From positions 1-8,788 of the forward strand of contig CALDWC010000112.1 in the NCBI GenBank assembly GCA_937923945.1: 8,788 bases of DNA, written 5' to 3'. A model generated the notes under the pieces. That model was not told the DNA's origin. It worked only from the letters and a program-made list of their open reading frames with translations, and did not search any database. Shown here piece after piece: positions 6,024 through 8,788 of this stretch. The translations under genes and the position numbers were made by a program. Numbering within the stretch: the stretch's first letter is position 1; each line of letters begins with the position of its first letter. Source of the DNA: an uncultured Treponema sp. (GTDB taxonomy: Bacteria > Spirochaetota > Spirochaetia > Treponematales > Treponemataceae).

Positions 6024-7596
6024 TGTAAAACATGATGATGATCTTGAAACTGAAAAGATAAAATCAAGCAGCAGGCATAAAACAGAATCTACAGAAGTTT
6101 CAAAAGAAATCAGTCTGCAAATTAAAAATTTACAAAAAGAGCTTGATGAAAGAAAATATAAAATGGATTTTGTTGCGAATGTTATCAATGCAAAACCGGA
6201 AGTGAATGATGCTTTTCAAAAATACCAAAGGCTTTTGTATAATGATTATATGAAGTATGCGAACCAGAATGACAGCCTTGCTAAAGAAGCGCAATGTCTT
6301 CTTGCACTGCAAAAAGTTGAAAATGATTTAAAATTTATGACATATGATGAAGCATTACTGAATAAAACCATTGTTGCGGTTGTCGGCTCTTTTTCCAGCG
6401 GAAAATCATCGTTTATCAACAGTTTTTTTGTTTCAAAAAAAATAGTACTTCCAATCGCAATGGATCAAACAACGGCAATTTCATCCTATGTTATGAATGG
6501 CTCCGAACTGGATATTACGGGATTTTCATATAGTGGCGGACGCGTGCAAGTGCCGGAAAATATTTTTACACTTTTTCGTTACGGGAAGATTGAAGCATTT
6601 AATTTGAATATAAAGAAAATTATTCATCATATCGTTGTTAAAAACAGCTTTGTGATCAATTTTAATAATCTCTGTTTTATTGATACACCTGGTTTTAAAG
6701 CCGCATATGAAACGGAAAGTGATTATGCGGCAGCCGCAAGTGCAGTCACAAATGCAAATGCAGTACTTTGGTGTTTTGATTGCGATGCGGGAACATTTAC
6801 AGATGATGAACTTCATGAACTTGCAACAATACCGGAACAAAACCCTGACTTAAAAATTTATATTATTGCAAATAAAGCAGACTTAAAACCAGGTAAAGAA
6901 TGTAAACAAATTTTAGATACTAGCTATAAACTTTTAATAGATAAAGGAATTAAATTTGAAGGATTTGGACTTTACAGTGCAAAAAATAAATTTACAGAAC
7001 AAGATGAGTTGCTCTCGTATCACAAAGGAATTCCGTTACATAAATTTTTGGAATCGTGCAATGTTCCGAATACAAACAAGGTAAAAAAAATAGTAGATAA
7101 GATTCAAAAAGTATTTGATGCGTATATAGCTGCTGATAAGAAACGAATTGAACATAATAAAAGTTTTATACGAACATTGGCAATTATTGAAAATAATTTT
7201 CGTAAAATTAAAGGGAATATCGAAAATGCACGCAATTATTACAAAGCTCGTTTTGATAAAAAGCGCTATAAAGCTTTTGATAGTCAATACGATGATGAAA
7301 AAAATGAAAGAGAGTTAGCCGATATTTCAAGTGAGATAAGTAAACTGAAACAAGAACTCAATGTCATGATTAAAAATGACTTTTCAGATATTGATCAAGC
7401 AAGCGCCTTATGTGAAAAAATGCAAAAGGTAGCCACAGAAGTTTTTAATGTACCACTTTCGCATATTGCTCGCAGAAGTAATTCTCTTTCGTTAAATTCT
7501 GAAAAAATAAGTGAGCCGCATTTTTGTATTAACTGTGGTAATCACTTAAAAGCAAATCAAAAGTTTTGTCAAAAATGCGGTATGGAGGTCTTATAA
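6016..7596 (+). CDS. Dynamin-like GTPase C with C-terminal zinc ribbon
   Basis: A 526-residue protein. A charged, coiled-coil-prone N-terminus (about 1-110) precedes a complete GTPase domain: P-loop GSFSSGKSS (124-132), G2 in QTTAISS (T152/T153), G3 DTPGF (223-227) and G4 NKAD (286-289). A shorter helical region (about 355-475) follows, so the stalk is reduced compared with GTPase B. The last 25 residues form a zinc ribbon: CxxC at C504/C507 and CxxC at C518/C521. A zinc ribbon on a dynamin-like GTPase is uncommon and suggests a protein or nucleic-acid docking site. The start overlaps gene B by 8 bases, with GGAGAA (6004-6009) as ribosome site inside B. The stop codon shares one base with the next ATG. 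Coupled translation with both neighbours is therefore very likely. Confidence 0.9.
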   Translation: MFNVKHDDDLETEKIKSSSRHKTESTEVSKEISLQIKNLQKELDERKYKMDFVANVINAKPEVNDAFQKYQRLLYNDYMKYANQNDSLAKEAQCLLALQKVENDLKFMTYDEALLNKTIVAVVGSFSSGKSSFINSFFVSKKIVLPIAMDQTTAISSYVMNGSELDITGFSYSGGRVQVPENIFTLFRYGKIEAFNLNIKKIIHHIVVKNSFVINFNNLCFIDTPGFKAAYETESDYAAAASAVTNANAVLWCFDCDAGTFTDDELHELATIPEQNPDLKIYIIANKADLKPGKECKQILDTSYKLLIDKGIKFEGFGLYSAKNKFTEQDELLSYHKGIPLHKFLESCNVPNTNKVKKIVDKIQKVFDAYIAADKKRIEHNKSFIRTLAIIENNFRKIKGNIENARNYYKARFDKKRYKAFDSQYDDEKNERELADISSEISKLKQELNVMIKNDFSDIDQASALCEKMQKVATEVFNVPLSHIARRSNSLSLNSEKISEPHFCINCGNHLKANQKFCQKCGMEVL

Positions 7597-7615
7597 TGAA
7601 ATGTCAAAAATGCGG
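7567..7615 (+). repeat. 14-bp direct repeat across the junction of GTPase C and the zinc-ribbon gene
   Basis: TGTCAAAAATGCGG occurs at 7567-7580, coding C518-Q-K-C521-G of GTPase C, and again at 7602-7615, coding C3-Q-K-C6-G of the next protein. Both copies are read in the same codon phase, although the 35-base distance puts the two genes in different frames. Loss of one copy with the intervening bases would join the two genes in frame. Confidence 0.8.
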
Positions 7616-8342
7616 AACTTTGCTGCCGAGTGATGCAAAGTTTTGTGATATGTGCGGTGCAGCACAATTTGAACTACTGCAATGTGAGAATTGCAATGCT
7701 GAAGTAAATGAACAATGGCAATTTTGTCCTTTTTGCGGCTATGATTTAAAACATCATAAAAACATAAAAGAGCTCTCTTTGCTTGAAGTACATAAAAGTA
7801 AAATAAAAGAAATTGTTTCAAACTATTTACCAAAGATTTATAACGAATGCAATATAGAAAATATGCAGATATCTCCAGCGGCACTCCTCGCCGAAGTAGC
7901 GTCAACTCCGTCTCTGATGCTTCCATGGTTCATTATTGTAAATATTTTAAAGAAAAAACTAGTAAATGATAGTAACCTTGAAAAACAAGAAAAAATTCAA
8001 TATTGTTATACTTTTAATGAAATTCAGAACAGTCCAGAGCTTTTCTACATTATTGAAACATATATTGTCTCTGATATAAGGCAAAGCGATATCTATGGCT
8101 TTATTGCTTTCTTTGATTTTAAACCGAATGACACGGTAAATTATCATGATGCTCAGTTTAGCTGCAATGGCTTGGTTTTTACCAATGATGCAGTCCATAT
8201 AAAAACAGATGTAAATAATAAAACTGTTATTCCGTATCTTGAAATATCTGAAAAATTACACACCGGTATATCGAGTAAATTCTATCATGCAGACCAACTT
8301 GCATATTGCCTTGAAGAAATAAGAGCCGTTTTGCGTGATTAA
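7596..8342 (+). CDS. Double zinc-ribbon protein with possible PH-like C-terminal domain
   Basis: A 248-residue protein with two N-terminal zinc ribbons. The first uses C3/C6 and C17/C20, the second C30/C33 and C44/C47, each with the CxxCG pattern of the family. The middle (about 60-160) is mixed helical with a moderately hydrophobic stretch at 104-118, not clearly transmembrane. The end (about 165-248), with LVFTNDAVHIKT and then IPYLEI, looks like the strand pattern of bacterial PH-like domains, which often bind membranes or partners; this is a weak resemblance. I chose ATG 7596 because GGAGG (7584-7588) lies seven bases upstream and the stop and start codons overlap as TAATG. A TTG at 7566 gives a longer frame but no such site. 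It probably forms a complex with GTPase C through the similar zinc ribbons. Confidence 0.85.
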   Translation: MKCQKCGTLLPSDAKFCDMCGAAQFELLQCENCNAEVNEQWQFCPFCGYDLKHHKNIKELSLLEVHKSKIKEIVSNYLPKIYNECNIENMQISPAALLAEVASTPSLMLPWFIIVNILKKKLVNDSNLEKQEKIQYCYTFNEIQNSPELFYIIETYIVSDIRQSDIYGFIAFFDFKPNDTVNYHDAQFSCNGLVFTNDAVHIKTDVNNKTVIPYLEISEKLHTGISSKFYHADQLAYCLEEIRAVLRD

Positions 8343-8345
8343 TTC

Positions 8346-8388
8346 ACTGGTTAACTTCGGCACGAATTACCGCGCCTCGTTAACCGGT
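8346..8388. repeat. Imperfect long palindrome with GTTAAC arms after the operon (attC-like shape)
   Basis: ACTGGTTAAC (8346-8355) pairs with GTTAACCGGT (8379-8388) with one G.T pair. After a short unpaired spacer (TTC opposite TC), GGC (8359-8361) pairs with GCC (8374-8376), then CG with CG after one mismatch. This is the layout of outer box, spacer and inner box known from integron attC sites. However, it is short (43 bases) and the arms deviate by one base each from the usual core. It may simply be the 3' hairpin of the operon mRNA. Confidence 0.45.
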
Positions 8389-8423
8389 CAAGTTTTGCTT
8401 GGTAAATCGAATTGTAAAACTTG
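8389..8423 (+). terminator. Candidate transcription terminator of the dynamin operon
   Basis: CAAGTTTTGC (8389-8398) pairs with GTAAAACTTG (8414-8423), a 10-bp stem with one G.T pair and a 15-nt loop. It is followed by CTTATTTAT, a broken T-rich run. It directly follows the palindrome at 8346-8388. The loop is large and the T-run imperfect, so this is a tentative call. Confidence 0.35.
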
Positions 8424-8434
8424 CTTATTTATAT

Positions 8435-8496
8435 GTGTGCTTATCGCACACTGAATTCAGCTTATTCGTGTGCTGAAGCACACTCACCGCTGAATT
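8435..8496 (+). promoter_or_regulatory. Tandem palindromes, candidate operator pair or structured leader
   Basis: GTGTGC-5 nt-GCACAC (8435-8451) recurs as GTGTGC-TGAA-GCACAC (8468-8483), 33 bases apart, about three helical turns. The second copy is enclosed by a further perfect pair, AATTCAGC (8454-8461) with GCTGAATT (8489-8496). The block ends 11 bases before the TATAAT at 8508, so it covers the -35 region of that promoter. This suggests regulator binding, although RNA structure cannot be excluded. Confidence 0.5.
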
Positions 8497-8507
8497 TATA
8501 GGAACTT

Positions 8508-8513
8508 TATAAT
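8508..8513 (+). promoter_or_regulatory. Consensus -10 box for the small zinc-ribbon gene
   Basis: TATAAT matches the -10 consensus exactly. A start about seven bases later would begin the mRNA near 8520, just before the ribosome site AAAGGAG (8521-8527). No -35 hexamer is visible; its place (about 8485-8490) lies within the palindromic block. Confidence 0.45.
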
Positions 8514-8534
8514 TATCTCTAAAGGAGCCTTACC

Positions 8535-8735
8535 ATGATACCTAACAATCCCCTTATTCCTCCGTCATCCTGACAACAACAGCACTATAAATGTTTAGAC
8601 TGCGGACACCAATTTTCAAATAAAATCGGAAGTAGTTCCAAGATCGGCATTTTTAAAAAAGTTTTAGATCCGCTTCGCTGTCCGAAGTGCAAAAGTACAA
8701 AGTGCATTCCGCTACCTGACAAGTGGAAGACTTAA
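8535..8735 (+). pseudogene. Small zinc-ribbon protein gene interrupted by UGA at codon 13
   Basis: ATG 8535 has a strong ribosome site, AAAGGAG (8521-8527), seven bases upstream. The frame reads MIPNNPLIPPSS, then TGA (8571-8573), then continues open for 53 more codons to TAA (8733-8735), 66 residues in all if the UGA is read. The part after the stop is clearly protein-like: CLDC (C20/C23), RCPKC (C49/C52) and C57, a zinc-ribbon arrangement with a basic Lys-rich centre. No in-frame start codon follows the UGA, so the ribbon can be made only by read-through or if the base is a sequencing error. Trp (TGG) or Arg (CGA) changed to TGA is the simplest explanation. Selenocysteine is less likely, since the site lies outside the Cys motifs and no clear stem-loop follows. 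Function is unknown. The last 53 bases of the window (8736-8788) hold nothing that I can support. Confidence 0.6.
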
Positions 8736-8788
8736 GGAAACACTGATTAATTACCATTTTTACATGACAAAAAAATATAAATGAGTAT

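Noticed and set aside
7566..7595. TTG start extending the zinc-ribbon protein by 10 residues
   Set aside because: ATG 7596 has an ideal GGAGG site and the typical TAATG stop-start overlap, while the TTG lies within the zinc-ribbon codons of the previous gene.
8571..8573. Selenocysteine at the in-frame UGA
   Set aside because: The site is outside the zinc-binding Cys pairs and no convincing stem-loop with the needed features follows; a nonsense change is simpler.
1..8788. CRISPR array, tRNA, rRNA or insertion sequence
   Set aside because: No regularly spaced repeats, no cloverleaf-like or rRNA-like stretches and no transposase frame were seen.

Overview
The window reads as an accessory island in a low-to-moderate GC bacterium. 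The gene style fits a Treponema-like spirochete: a richer-GC WYL regulator next to very AT-rich operon genes, and strongly structured intergenic DNA. That placement is inference from memory, not proof. Base composition changes visibly at about 1330-1420. The regulator gene is GC-richer, and everything from 1426 to 8342 is AT-rich, as expected if the block was acquired as a unit.

Layout. Positions 1-330 are non-coding: a probable intrinsic terminator, two strong adjacent hairpins and the promoter region of the regulator. A WYL-family transcription factor follows (343-1329). Then come five same-strand genes: a small glycine-rich membrane protein (1426-1860), dynamin-like GTPase A with a hydrophobic helical segment (1883-3571), dynamin-like GTPase B with a long insert in its GTPase domain (3756-6023), dynamin-like GTPase C ending in a zinc ribbon (6016-7596), and a protein with two zinc ribbons and a possible PH-like domain (7596-8342). 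The last three overlap and are surely translationally coupled. A 184-bp hairpin-containing gap separates A from B. Downstream (8343-8534) lie four hairpins and a promoter, leading to a small zinc-ribbon gene (8535-8735) broken by an in-frame UGA at codon 13.

How the genes may work together. Operons with three different dynamin-like proteins are known (LeoA, LeoB and LeoC of enterotoxigenic E. coli), and bacterial dynamins remodel membranes; B. subtilis DynA has been linked to phage tolerance. WYL regulators often sit beside defence operons. The working model is a WYL-controlled membrane-surveillance or membrane-remodelling system. In it, three GTPases act together at the membrane, the small glycine-zipper protein is a membrane anchor or effector, and the paired zinc ribbons (tail of C, head of the last protein) join subunits. 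The GTPase and zinc-ribbon calls are seen in the sequence; the system-level function is inference.
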